Positions 36,096 through 44,749 of a stretch of DNA of 64,000 nucleotides are shown here, in pieces. The stretch is from Antarcticimicrobium luteum (lineage in GTDB: Bacteria; Pseudomonadota; Alphaproteobacteria; Rhodobacterales; Rhodobacteraceae): the NCBI RefSeq assembly GCF_004358185.1, contig NZ_SMUV01000074.1, positions 62,001-126,000 on the forward strand, given 5' to 3'. The notes under the pieces are model-generated. The model did not search any database. It had not been told where the DNA came from and was given only the letters and a program-made list of their open reading frames with translations. Within the stretch, counting starts at the first letter, position 1. The number at the start of each line of letters is the position of its first letter. The position numbers were made by a program, and so were the translations under genes.

Positions 36096-37583
36096 TTACC
36101 ACCATTTCCCCGGTTTGGCCACAAATCCGGCCGCCTGCTCCAGGGCATAGGCGGTGTTCAGCAGGTCGCCCTCTTCCCACGGCCGCCCGATCAGTTGCAG
36201 CCCCAGCGGCAGCCCCTGATGATCGATCCCCGTGGGCACCGCGATGCCCGGCAGCCCGGCCAGGTTGACGGTGACGGTGAAGACGTCGTTGAGGTACATC
36301 TGAACCGGGTCGGCCTGCCCCATCTCGCCCAGCCCGAAGGCGGCGGACGGCGTGGCCGGCGTCAGGATCGCGTCGACGCCCTGGGCAAAGGCATCCTCGA
36401 AATCCTTCTTGATCAGGGTGCGGACCTTGCGGGCGCGGTTGTAATAGGCGTCGTAGAACCCGGCGGAGAGTACATAGGTCCCCACCATCACCCGGCGCTG
36501 CACCTCGGCGCCGAATCCCTCGGCGCGGGTCTTTTCGTACATCTCGGTGATGCCGTCGCCGTGGGCCAGCGTGGCGCGGTGGCCATAGCGGACCCCGTCG
36601 TAGCGCGCCAGGTTCGAGGAGGCCTCGGCGGGCGCGATCACATAATAGGCGGGCAGCGCGTATCTGGTGTGCGGCAGGCTGATGTCGACGATCTCGGCGC
36701 CAGCCGATTTCAGCATCTCTGCCCCCTCGTGCCACAGCGCCTCGATCTCCTCGGGCATGCCGTCCATGCGGTATTCCTTGGGAATGCCGATCCTCTTGCC
36801 TCGGATGTCGCCGGTCAGCAACGCCTCGAAATCCGGCACCGCCAGATCGACCGAGGTGGAGTCCCTGGGGTCATGGCCGGCCATCGCGCCCAGCATGATC
36901 GCGGCGTCGCGCACCGATTTGGTCATCGGCCCGGCCTGATCGAGCGAGCTGGCAAAGGCCACGATGCCCCAGCGCGAGCAGCGGCCATAGGTGGGTTTCA
37001 GACCGACGGTGCCGGTAAAGGCCGCCGGCTGACGGATCGAGCCGCCGGTATCGGTGCCGGTCGCGGCCAGGCACAGATCGGCGGCCACCGCGGCGGCCGA
37101 GCCGCCGGACGAGCCGCCCGGCGTCAACTGGGTGTCATCGTTGCCGCGCCGCCAAGGGCTGACCGCATTGCCATAGACGCTGGTCTCATTGGACGAGCCC
37201 ATCGCGAACTCGTCCATGTTGAGCTTGCCCAGCATCACCGCGCCGGCATCGGCCAGTTGCTGGCTGACGGTCGATTCGTATTCCGGCAGGAACCCTTCGA
37301 GGATGCGGCTGCCAGCCTGACTGGGCACCCCCTTGGTGCAGAACAGATCCTTGATCCCGATCGGCAGGCCGCACATCGCCGGCGCATCGCCCGCGCCGAT
37401 CCGCGCGTCCGCCGCCCGGGCGCGCTCCAGCGCGATCTCGGGGGTCTTGTGGACAAAGGCGTTAAGCGCATCGGCGGCTTCGATCTCCGACAGGCAGGCC
37501 TCGGTCAGCTCGACCGACGTGACATCACCCTTGCGCAGCGCATCGCGCGCCTCGGCCAGACCCAGTTTGTTCAGATCGCTCAT
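36096..37583 (-). CDS. gatA: Asp-tRNA(Asn)/Glu-tRNA(Gln) amidotransferase subunit A
   Basis: This 495-residue glutaminase subunit releases ammonia for transamidation of misacylated tRNA. The amidase Ser-cisSer-Lys triad is visible: Lys78 (GIKDLF), Ser158 ([10 protein letters not shown]) and Ser182 ([11 protein letters not shown]). Length and sequence are normal. It follows gatC with a 3-nt gap. gatB, which often follows gatA, is not in the window. Confidence 0.97.
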   Translation of the reverse strand: MSDLNKLGLAEARDALRKGDVTSVELTEACLSEIEAADALNAFVHKTPEIALERARAADARIGAGDAPAMCGLPIGIKDLFCTKGVPSQAGSRILEGFLPEYESTVSQQLADAGAVMLGKLNMDEFAMGSSNETSVYGNAVSPWRRGNDDTQLTPGGSSGGSAAAVAADLCLAATGTDTGGSIRQPAAFTGTVGLKPTYGRCSRWGIVAFASSLDQAGPMTKSVRDAAIMLGAMAGHDPRDSTSVDLAVPDFEALLTGDIRGKRIGIPKEYRMDGMPEEIEALWHEGAEMLKSAGAEIVDISLPHTRYALPAYYVIAPAEASSNLARYDGVRYGHRATLAHGDGITEMYEKTRAEGFGAEVQRRVMVGTYVLSAGFYDAYYNRARKVRTLIKKDFEDAFAQGVDAILTPATPSAAFGLGEMGQADPVQMYLNDVFTVTVNLAGLPGIAVPTGIDHQGLPLGLQLIGRPWEEGDLLNTAYALEQAAGFVAKPGKWW

Positions 37584-37586
37584 GTC

Positions 37587-37874
37587 TTACTCCACAACCT
37601 TGGGCACCGCGAAGAACCCCTCGCGCGCGTCGGGGGCATTGGACAGGATCTTGTCCTGCTGGTTGCCATCGGTCACCACGTCCTTGCGCCGCTTGAGCCG
37701 CATCGGCGTGACGCCGGTCATCGGCTCGACGCCCTCGACATCGACCTCGCCCAGCTGCTCGATAAAGCCCAGGATTGTGTTGAACTCGCCGGCCAGCGCC
37801 GGCAGCGCATCCTCCTCGACCCGGATACGGGCAAGCTTGGCCACGCGGGCGGCGGTGCTTTCGTCAATCGACAT
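37587..37874 (-). CDS. gatC: Asp-tRNA(Asn)/Glu-tRNA(Gln) amidotransferase subunit C
   Basis: This 95-residue GatC stabilises the GatA-GatB interface. The N-terminus MSIDESTAARVAKLARI and the region EPMTGVTPMRLKRRKDVVTDG are typical. It is the first gene of a gatCA pair; a TTGAAG/TAAACG promoter with 17-bp spacing is possible about 40-70 bp upstream. The upstream gap to the divergent kinase includes an 11-bp tandem repeat. Confidence 0.95.
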   Translation of the reverse strand: MSIDESTAARVAKLARIRVEEDALPALAGEFNTILGFIEQLGEVDVEGVEPMTGVTPMRLKRRKDVVTDGNQQDKILSNAPDAREGFFAVPKVVE

Positions 37875-37948
37875 GGAAGACCTCTCGTTGTACCAGTGCG
37901 GCGTTTACCCCTCCGGCGCGCCGTCTTCAAGACTGTCCATCGCCGCGC

Positions 37949-37978
37949 GCCCGCGCATTGCCCGCGCATTGCCCGCCA
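37949..37978. repeat. 11-bp tandem repeat upstream of gatC
   Basis: GCCCGCGCATT occurs twice in direct succession (37949-37959, 37960-37970), followed by a partial third copy GCCCGCC. Confidence 0.85.
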
Positions 37979-38013
37979 GCGGCCCCGACTCGCCCCGAGA
38001 CAGCACGCCCTGC

Positions 38014-39945
38014 GTGACTAACGATCTGTCAATACACTTGCGGCATGGTCACCCCGGAACAGTCTTTGTCTTTGGAGCATGCGCCCTGTCTGGTTCCTCG
38101 TTCAAAGCGATCGCGAAATTCCTGCGGGAATTTGCCTGGCCCGCCGTCGATCCCGAAGACCGGCTGACCAGCGCGCGGCATCGGATCGTCAGCTCTTTCT
38201 CCCTGATCGCCTTTGCCGGCAGCCTGATCGAGGGGGTAACCTGGTACGACGATCTGAGCGCGCTTTCGCCGGGCCGGGCGCAATGGATCTTGATAAATTC
38301 CATCTTCTACCTCGGCCCGCCCCTCTTGTTGTGGAGTACCGGGCGGCTGCGGCTCGCGGCTTCGTTCCTGCTGACCTACTTCATCCTGTCGGTCGCATTC
38401 GAGGCGATCTGGCCCGTGGGCGAGACCTGGTCCATGTCCCTCTATTTCTTCCTGGCTCCTCCGCTGGCCATATTGCTGCTGGGCACACGGATCGGCGCGA
38501 GCGTCAGCCTTTTGACGGTCGCGGCCGTGGTCCTGCTGGCCGATGCCACCGTTCCCGGCCCGATCGGCGCGATCCTGTTCAATGTCACCGCCGCAATTGC
38601 CGTCGGCATGCTGATCTTCATCTCGGAGGCCGAAAAGACGACGCTGCATCTGGACAACCTGCGCCGCGAGGCGCAGTCGGCCAACTGCGCAAAATCCTTT
38701 TTTCTGGCTAATGTCAGCCATGAGATCCGCACCCCGCTGAACGGTGTGATCGGGGCGGTGCAACTGCTGACCGATCATGCGGTGACGCAGGAACAAAAGG
38801 AGCTGCTGAACACCGCCGACGCCTCCGGGCGGACCCTGCTGCGCATCGTCAACGACATTCTGGATTTCTCGCGCATCATCGAACACGGGGTGCAGCTGGA
38901 ACAGACCACCTTCCGGCGTGAAGACCTAGTGACCAACGTGTTTTCCGCGCTGGCCGCCCCGGCCGAGCGCAAGGGGATCAGCCTGCGCCAGCAGTTCGCC
39001 GAGGATGTGCCGCGCTATCTCGTGGGCGACCGGGCGCGGCTGTCGCAGATCGTGATGAACTATGTCGGCAACGCGGTGAAATTCTCGGACAGCGGCACGG
39101 TCGAGGTGCGGGTGACGCGCGAGGCGGGCGACGGCAGCGACGGGGGCGACATGATCCGCGTCGAGGTTCGCGACGAGGGCATCGGCATGACCGAAGAAGC
39201 CGCCGCGCGGGTCTTTGAGACATTCGAACAGGCCGAAAACTCGACCGCGCGGATCTATGGCGGCACCGGCCTGGGACTGTCGATCGCCCGCAACCTGGCC
39301 AAGTTGCATGGCGGCGCCACCGGGGTGCGCAGCAAACTCGGCCAGGGCAGCACCTTCTGGTTCACCTTCCCGCTGGTCGCCGGCGCCCGCCCTGCCGACC
39401 GGGTCGAGGTCGCGGTCAGCCAAAGGCCCGCGCGCACGGATCACGCCCGGGTCATGGTGGTCGAGGACAACAAGACCAATCAGTTCATCGCCCGCAAGTT
39501 CCTGGCCAAGCTGGGGGTCGACCCCGAGATCGCCGCCGACGGGGTCGAGGCGGTGGAGGCCGCCGCGCGGACGCGGTTCGATCTGATCTTCATGGACATC
39601 CAGTTGCCGCGAAAGTCGGGCATCGAAGCGACGCGCGACATCCGCGCCGGCGGTCTCAACCGCGACACGCCCATCGTGGCGCTTTCGGCCAATGTGATGG
39701 CCGATCAGAAGGCCAGTTATCTTGCGGCGGGGATGAACGGCTGCATCGAGAAGCCCTGCACACTCAACGACATCTCGGAGTGTCTCGATCGCTTTGTCCC
39801 CGCCGGGGCGCCGCCCGGCGCCGCCGGTCAGGCGGCGGAGCCGCCTGACATGGCGACCCGCGAGGCAGAGGGACGCGGCAACGACAGCACCAGCGCCAGC
39901 GCCACCCCGGCCAGCAGCGTCAGCGTGACGAAGGCCGGCACGTAG
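38014..39945 (+). CDS. Hybrid sensor histidine kinase/response regulator
   Basis: About 643 residues from GTG 38014. A membrane sensor region (about 55-205, five to six helices, no large periplasmic domain) is followed by HisKA with phospho-acceptor His236 (SHEIRTPLNG), HATPase_c with N-box Asn353, DEGIGM and GGTGLGL, then a receiver with phospho-acceptor Asp528 (FMDIQLP). The signal is unknown. The start is uncertain: no ATG is in frame and in-frame TTG 38038 is an alternative. The last 40 or so residues are low-complexity and overlap the convergent MFS gene by 118 bp. Confidence 0.85.
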   Translation: MTNDLSIHLRHGHPGTVFVFGACALSGSSFKAIAKFLREFAWPAVDPEDRLTSARHRIVSSFSLIAFAGSLIEGVTWYDDLSALSPGRAQWILINSIFYLGPPLLLWSTGRLRLAASFLLTYFILSVAFEAIWPVGETWSMSLYFFLAPPLAILLLGTRIGASVSLLTVAAVVLLADATVPGPIGAILFNVTAAIAVGMLIFISEAEKTTLHLDNLRREAQSANCAKSFFLANVSHEIRTPLNGVIGAVQLLTDHAVTQEQKELLNTADASGRTLLRIVNDILDFSRIIEHGVQLEQTTFRREDLVTNVFSALAAPAERKGISLRQQFAEDVPRYLVGDRARLSQIVMNYVGNAVKFSDSGTVEVRVTREAGDGSDGGDMIRVEVRDEGIGMTEEAAARVFETFEQAENSTARIYGGTGLGLSIARNLAKLHGGATGVRSKLGQGSTFWFTFPLVAGARPADRVEVAVSQRPARTDHARVMVVEDNKTNQFIARKFLAKLGVDPEIAADGVEAVEAAARTRFDLIFMDIQLPRKSGIEATRDIRAGGLNRDTPIVALSANVMADQKASYLAAGMNGCIEKPCTLNDISECLDRFVPAGAPPGAAGQAAEPPDMATREAEGRGNDSTSASATPASSVSVTKAGT

Positions 39946-41081
39946 CTGCCGCTGCGGTCAAAGACCATGCCCGTCAGGATCGGGCCGACCGAACCGCCCA
40001 GCGTCCCCGAGAACAGAACGGTGCCGAAAATCGCGCCATGGGCGCGCATGCCGAAATACTCTGCCACCGTCGGCGAGACCACCACGAAGAGCGCCCCATG
40101 GGCAAAGCCGTAGACCGCCACCGTCACGAACAGCGCCCAGGGCACGGTCAGCACGGTCAGCCCGCCCAGCCCGGCGATCAGCGCGACGAAACACATGACA
40201 AAGGCGCGCCGCCCGCCGATCACGTCGACCAGCCGGCCCACCGCCAGCCGCCCGGCCACGCTGGCCCCACCCACCACCGACAGTAGCGTCGCCGCCGCGG
40301 CTGTGGACAGGCCCAGGTCCATTCCGTGGATCGGCAGATGCAGCGGCACGGTCATCAGCGAGGCGAAAAAACAGAACTGCACCGCGCAAAGCGTCCACAG
40401 CACCAGGCTGCGCCGCGCCTCGGCAAAGGACAGCCCGCCCGGCGCGCCGCCCCGCGCGCTGCCCGTCTGTGCGCCCGTCTGTCCGCCAGCCTGTTCAACG
40501 GACGGCCCCGGGGCTGCCGGCCGCAGCGGCGGGCTTTTCATCAGCAGCGCGGCGATCAGCAGCAGCACCACCGCCCCCAGCCCCAGAACGATCACCGCCG
40601 GGCGCCAGCCCATGCCCGAGATCAGCAGCGCCACCAGCGGCGGCAATGCCACCTGGCCCGCCGCGGTTCCGACCTTGACCACGGCGGTCATGATGCCGCG
40701 GCGCCCCTCGAACCAGCGCGCCACGGTGGACAGCGTGACCACGTCATGGGTGCTCAGCCCCAGCCCGATGAAGGTGCCGCAGATGGCAAAGAGCTGCCAG
40801 GGCTGGGTGACCTGCGACAGCAGGGCGAAACCCAGCCCGTAGAGCACGCCGGTCACGCCCAGAACCCGGGCCGGGCCATAGCGGTCGCTTAGCCGCCCGC
40901 CCAGCATCGCCAGCACCCCCATCATAAGAAAGGACAGCGCCGAGCTGGCCGACATCAGCGTGCGCGACCAGCCGTATTCGGCCTCGAACACCTTGAAGAA
41001 CAGCCCGAAGGAAAACAGCAGCCCGATGATGGTGAATTGGGTCAGGCAGGCGCCCGCCACAACCAGGTAACGCGATTGCAT
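39828..41081 (-). CDS. MFS transporter, monocarboxylate/oxalate-antiporter-like
   Basis: This 417-residue protein has 12 predicted helices. The first loop has GGRLSDRYGPARVL (MFS signature A), repeated in the second half as GRLVDVIGGRR. The general look is that of the OFA/monocarboxylate MCT-type group. Substrate unknown. The start at ATG 41081 (MQSRYLVVAG) has AGAGGG upstream. Its 3' end overlaps the histidine kinase by 118 bp on the other strand. Confidence 0.86.
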   Translation of the reverse strand: MQSRYLVVAGACLTQFTIIGLLFSFGLFFKVFEAEYGWSRTLMSASSALSFLMMGVLAMLGGRLSDRYGPARVLGVTGVLYGLGFALLSQVTQPWQLFAICGTFIGLGLSTHDVVTLSTVARWFEGRRGIMTAVVKVGTAAGQVALPPLVALLISGMGWRPAVIVLGLGAVVLLLIAALLMKSPPLRPAAPGPSVEQAGGQTGAQTGSARGGAPGGLSFAEARRSLVLWTLCAVQFCFFASLMTVPLHLPIHGMDLGLSTAAAATLLSVVGGASVAGRLAVGRLVDVIGGRRAFVMCFVALIAGLGGLTVLTVPWALFVTVAVYGFAHGALFVVVSPTVAEYFGMRAHGAIFGTVLFSGTLGGSVGPILTGMVFDRSGSYVPAFVTLTLLAGVALALVLSLPRPSASRVAMSGGSAA

Positions 41082-41262
41082 GGGTTTCCCTCTCTCTGAT
41101 CGCTTCAACTGTTAACGGATTGCTGCGATGCGGTCCATCACCCGGGCCGGGTGACGCTGCGCTCTCCCGGTCCGGCGCGGCGGGCCGCCTTGTCGCGTCT
41201 CCGGGCGGTGGATTTTCCCGCCGCGGGTGCTAGGGTCCGGTCAAACCGAAAAGGAGATACCC

Positions 41263-41958
41263 ATGAAACTCATCTGGCTCGGCCATGGCTCGTTCCGCAT
41301 CGAGACCGGCGCCCATGTCCTGCTGCTCGACCCCTGGCTGACCGGCAACCCGGTGCTGCCCGAGGACCGTCACGACGCCGCCGTCGCGGGCGCCACCCAT
41401 ATCCTGCTGACGCATGCGCATTTCGATCATTCCGCCGACGCGGTGGCGCTGTCCAAACGGCTGGGCGCGCCGGTCTATGGCCAGTACGACCTGATGACCT
41501 TCTGGGCCGAGCACGAGGGGATCGAGACGGTCGGCTTCAACAAGGGCGGCACCATGGATCTGGGCGGCGGCGTAAAGGTTTCGATGGTCAATGCCGAGCA
41601 TTCCTCGACCTTCGCCACGCCCGAGGGGCCGCGCACCGGCGGCTCCGAGGCCGGCTTCATGATCCAGGCCGAGGGCAAGACGCTCTATTGCAGCGGCGAC
41701 ACCGACATCATGGCGGACATGGAGTGGATGGGCGATTACTACAAACCCGACATCGGCATCCTCTCCTCGGGCGGGTATTTCACCATGGACATGGCCAAGG
41801 TTGCCTATGCCGCCAAACGCTATTTCAACTTCAAGACGCTGATCCCGGCGCATTACCGCACCTTCCCGATCCTCGAACAATCGGCCGCGACGCTTGTCGC
41901 GGCGCTGCCTGGTGTCGATGTGATCGAGCCGCAGGTCATGCAGGCGATCGAGGTCTAG
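41263..41958 (+). CDS. UPF0173 metal-dependent hydrolase (MBL fold)
   Basis: This 231-residue metallo-beta-lactamase-fold protein has zinc motif THAHFDHSADA (His51, His53, Asp55, His56), and later GDTDI and AHYRTFPILEQ. UPF0173 members are soluble hydrolases without an assigned substrate. AAGGAGATACCC fixes the ATG at 41263. The gene is monocistronic. Confidence 0.93.
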   Translation: MKLIWLGHGSFRIETGAHVLLLDPWLTGNPVLPEDRHDAAVAGATHILLTHAHFDHSADAVALSKRLGAPVYGQYDLMTFWAEHEGIETVGFNKGGTMDLGGGVKVSMVNAEHSSTFATPEGPRTGGSEAGFMIQAEGKTLYCSGDTDIMADMEWMGDYYKPDIGILSSGGYFTMDMAKVAYAAKRYFNFKTLIPAHYRTFPILEQSAATLVAALPGVDVIEPQVMQAIEV

Positions 41959-42054
41959 GCCGGTCGCCGGCATTCGCTTGGAACACACCCCGCAGGGGGG
42001 GCCTGGCTCGGGGGGGCGGCTCAGATCAGTGGTAAAGAATTTGCGGACGGCGCT

Positions 42055-42507
42055 TCAGCCGCGCTTCTCCGCGAAGAAATCGCGCAGCAGCCGCTCCGCC
42101 TCCACCGCACCGATGCCGTCATAGACCTCGGGCACGTGATGCGCCTGGGAATGCGAGAACACCCGCGCCCCATGCGCCACGCCGCCCGATTTCGGATCGG
42201 AGGCGCCGTAGTAGACCCGGGCGATCCGCGCCGCGGCGATGGCGGCGGCGCACATCGCGCAGGGTTCAAGCGTGACATAAAGGTCGTGACCGGTCAGCCG
42301 CTCCGACCCGGCAGCGGCGCAGGCATCGCGGATCGCCAGAATCTCCGCATGGGCGGTGGGATCATGCAGTTCGCGGGTGCGGTTGCCCGCCGCCGCCACC
42401 ACCGCGCCGAAGGGATCGACGATCACCGCGCCCACCGGCACCTCGCCGCGCCCGGCCGCCGCCCGCGCCTGATCCAGCGCCTTGTCCATATGGGATCGGA
42501 ACACCAT
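42055..42507 (-). CDS. tadA: tRNA adenosine(34) deaminase
   Basis: This 150-residue cytidine-deaminase-fold enzyme converts A34 to inosine in tRNA-Arg(ACG). The zinc/catalytic set is His53 and Glu55 (HAEI) with Cys83 and Cys86 (PCAMC). Length and motifs fit TadA rather than free guanine deaminase. The ATG at 42507 lies close behind a GGGAGG stretch; Met7 is an alternative. It diverges from the RluB-type synthase gene across 62 bp. Confidence 0.92.
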   Translation of the reverse strand: MVFRSHMDKALDQARAAAGRGEVPVGAVIVDPFGAVVAAAGNRTRELHDPTAHAEILAIRDACAAAGSERLTGHDLYVTLEPCAMCAAAIAAARIARVYYGASDPKSGGVAHGARVFSHSQAHHVPEVYDGIGAVEAERLLRDFFAEKRG

Positions 42508-42569
42508 GCCCCTCCCTGCCCCGCATTCGGCGCTTTCGCAAGCCCGCCCGATCGGCTAAGGCCGGTGAT

Positions 42570-43622
42570 ATGAGCACCCAACCGCCATCCGACGCCCCCT
42601 CTGGCGCCCCCGCAGGCGACCGCATCGCCAAGGTTCTGGCCCGCGCCGGCGTGGCCTCGCGCCGCGAGGCCGAACGCATGATCGAGGCCGGCCGCGTCAG
42701 CGTCAACGGCAAGATCATCGACAGCCCGGCGCTGAACGTGACCGACAAGGATCGTGTCACCGTGGACGGCAAGCCGCTGAGCGCCCCCGAACCGGCGCGG
42801 CTGTGGCTGTATCACAAGCCCACCGGGCGGGTGACCACGGCGCGCGACGAGCTTGGCCGCCCGACCATCTTCGACGATCTGCCAGAAGAGATGCCGCGGG
42901 TGATGAGTGTCGGCCGGCTCGATCTGAATTCCGAGGGGCTGTTGCTGCTGACCAATGACGGCGCGATCAAGCGACAGCTTGAATTGCCCAGCACCGGCTG
43001 GCTGCGCAAATACCGGGTTCGGATCAAGGGCCGCCCCAAGGACGAGGATTTCGCGCCCCTGCGCAGGGGCATCAGCATAGACGGCGAGAACTTTCAGCCG
43101 ATGGTCGTCAGCATCGACCGGCAGCAGGGCGCGAATGCCTGGCTCACCATCGGGCTGCGCGAGGGCAAGAACCGCGAAATCCGCCGCGCCATGGAAGAGA
43201 TGGGCTTTTCCGTGAACCGGCTGATCAGGGTGTCCTATGGACCGTTCCAGTTGGGCAACCTGAAAGCCGGAGACGTCGAAGAGATACGGCGGCGCGTGAT
43301 GCGCGATCAGCTCGGGCTGGACAGCCCCGACGACGTGGCAACGCCGCCCGATGGGGGCCACGCCAAACCGCGCCTGCGCCGCGGCGCAAAACCCGGGGCG
43401 GCCCCCGGAGCGAAACCGCGACCGGGCCCCGGCGGCAAATCCGGCGGCAAACCAGGCGGCAAGCCGGGCAACAGACCCGACACGAAAACCAGCGCGCGCC
43501 CCAATGCAAAACCCGGCGCAAAACCGGGTGCAAAACCGGGCGCCAGATCCGGCCCCCGAACCGGGGCAAAACCCGGCCCCCGTCCGCAGGGCAAACGCCC
43601 GGGAAAACCGCACCGGGACTGA
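42570..43622 (+). CDS. RluB/RsuA-type pseudouridine synthase
   Basis: 350 residues. An N-terminal S4 RNA-binding domain (about 17-65, RIAKVLARAGVASRREAERM) is followed by the RsuA/RluB catalytic domain with the Asp of GRLDLNSEGLLLLTNDG and the ending EGKNREIRRAMEEMG. It modifies rRNA, most likely helix 89-93 sites of 23S. The last 95 or so residues are a Lys/Pro/Gly/Ala-rich disordered tail with three AKPG units encoded by 12-bp repeats at 43506-43541. Confidence 0.92.
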   Translation: MSTQPPSDAPSGAPAGDRIAKVLARAGVASRREAERMIEAGRVSVNGKIIDSPALNVTDKDRVTVDGKPLSAPEPARLWLYHKPTGRVTTARDELGRPTIFDDLPEEMPRVMSVGRLDLNSEGLLLLTNDGAIKRQLELPSTGWLRKYRVRIKGRPKDEDFAPLRRGISIDGENFQPMVVSIDRQQGANAWLTIGLREGKNREIRRAMEEMGFSVNRLIRVSYGPFQLGNLKAGDVEEIRRRVMRDQLGLDSPDDVATPPDGGHAKPRLRRGAKPGAAPGAKPRPGPGGKSGGKPGGKPGNRPDTKTSARPNAKPGAKPGAKPGARSGPRTGAKPGPRPQGKRPGKPHRD

Positions 43623-43718
43623 TCCCGCCAGCACTGACGCGCCTGCGCACCACTTCCCCCTAGCAAGCCTGCCCCGCATCGCTTACCTTTTGCCTGTAAC
43701 GCTTTGCTGGGGTGCCCG

Positions 43719-43808
43719 ATGTCACGGACCGGATTGCAGAAAATCGCCTATGCGGCGCTTCTGGTGCTGCTCTTCGGGGTGACGACCGGCTGGCTCGGGG
43801 GGCTCTAG
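43719..43808 (+). CDS. 29-residue membrane microprotein upstream of xpaC
   Basis: MSRTGLQKIAYAALLVLLFG is the first two thirds of a 29-residue peptide that continues through a hydrophobic helix to WLGGL. It reads as a single-pass membrane peptide with a short basic N-terminus. The stop at 43806-43808 is 3 nt before the XpaC start, as expected of a translationally coupled leader or accessory gene. Its own ribosome site is weak. It may be a regulatory leader peptide or a small subunit of the XpaC/TelA complex; coding status is inferred from position, composition and coupling. Confidence 0.55.
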   Translation: MSRTGLQKIAYAALLVLLFGVTTGWLGGL

Positions 43809-43811
43809 GCG

Positions 43812-44717
43812 ATGGCGCAGCGCTTCGGCGGAAAATTCAGCCCCGATCCGGGCGCGGGTCCCGAGACCGCCGGCGAGGCGGAGACGCCGCCGCCGCGTGG
43901 CGCCTATCACGGCGCAAGGGTCGATCCCGTCGGCGCCCGCGCCAATGCGCTGTTTCTTCCGGCTGTTCTTCTGGTCTTTCTCTCGCTGGGCAGCGGCGCC
44001 GTCTCGATGACGCTGGGCCTGACGGCGGCGGGCGCGCTAGCGCTGGCCGCCTGGCTGCTGCGCGAGGGGCTGCGCGCCGAGGCCGCCTATGCCGCCCGCC
44101 GCGTCGCCCGCCGCCCGGTGCTGCCGCGCAAGATGCTGGCCAGCCTGCTCACCGGCATCGGCGCCGGGCTGGCCACCTGGCGCAGCGAGCCGGGGCTGCT
44201 CGCCCCGCTGCTCTATGGCGGGGCCGCCTGCGTGCTGCATGGGCTGGCCTTCGGCATCGATCCGCTGCGCGACAAGGGGATGAAGGGGGTCGACACCTTT
44301 CAGCAGGACCGCGTCGCCCGCGCCGTGGCCGAGGCCGAGGGCTATCTCTCGGCGATGGGCGACGCGGTGCGCCGCGCCGGCGACCGACGCATCGAGGTCC
44401 GCGTCGAGCAGTTCCAGAAAACCGCCCGCGACCTCTTTCGCACCGTCGAGGAGGATCCCCGCGACCTGACCGGCGCGCGCAAATACATGACCGTCTATCT
44501 GATGGGCGCGCGCGACGCGACGATCAAATTCGCCGATCTCTACGCCCGCCACCCGGACCCGAAGGCACGCGCCGACTACGCCGCCCTGCTCGACGACCTA
44601 GAGCAGAATTTCGCCGCCCGCACCCGCAAGATGCTGACCGACGACCACAGCGACCTGACCGTCGAGATCGAGGTGCTGCGCGAGCGGCTGCAACGCGAGG
44701 GCGTCCGGCTTGACTGA
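43812..44717 (+). CDS. XpaC-family protein (5-bromo-4-chloroindolyl phosphate hydrolysis protein)
   Basis: 301 residues. A short Pro-rich cytosolic N-terminus is followed by two or three hydrophobic segments (about 38-75 and 115-145), then a long helical, charged domain (about 160-301) matching XpaC. Despite the old name, enzymatic phosphatase activity is doubtful. XpaC is almost always next to TelA, as here (33-nt gap), and the pair is tied to toxic-anion (tellurite) and membrane stress. It is coupled to the small upstream peptide gene. Confidence 0.85.
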   Translation: MAQRFGGKFSPDPGAGPETAGEAETPPPRGAYHGARVDPVGARANALFLPAVLLVFLSLGSGAVSMTLGLTAAGALALAAWLLREGLRAEAAYAARRVARRPVLPRKMLASLLTGIGAGLATWRSEPGLLAPLLYGGAACVLHGLAFGIDPLRDKGMKGVDTFQQDRVARAVAEAEGYLSAMGDAVRRAGDRRIEVRVEQFQKTARDLFRTVEEDPRDLTGARKYMTVYLMGARDATIKFADLYARHPDPKARADYAALLDDLEQNFAARTRKMLTDDHSDLTVEIEVLRERLQREGVRLD

Positions 44718-44749
44718 CCACAGCCCATTTTCAACGAGGATCCCCATTC

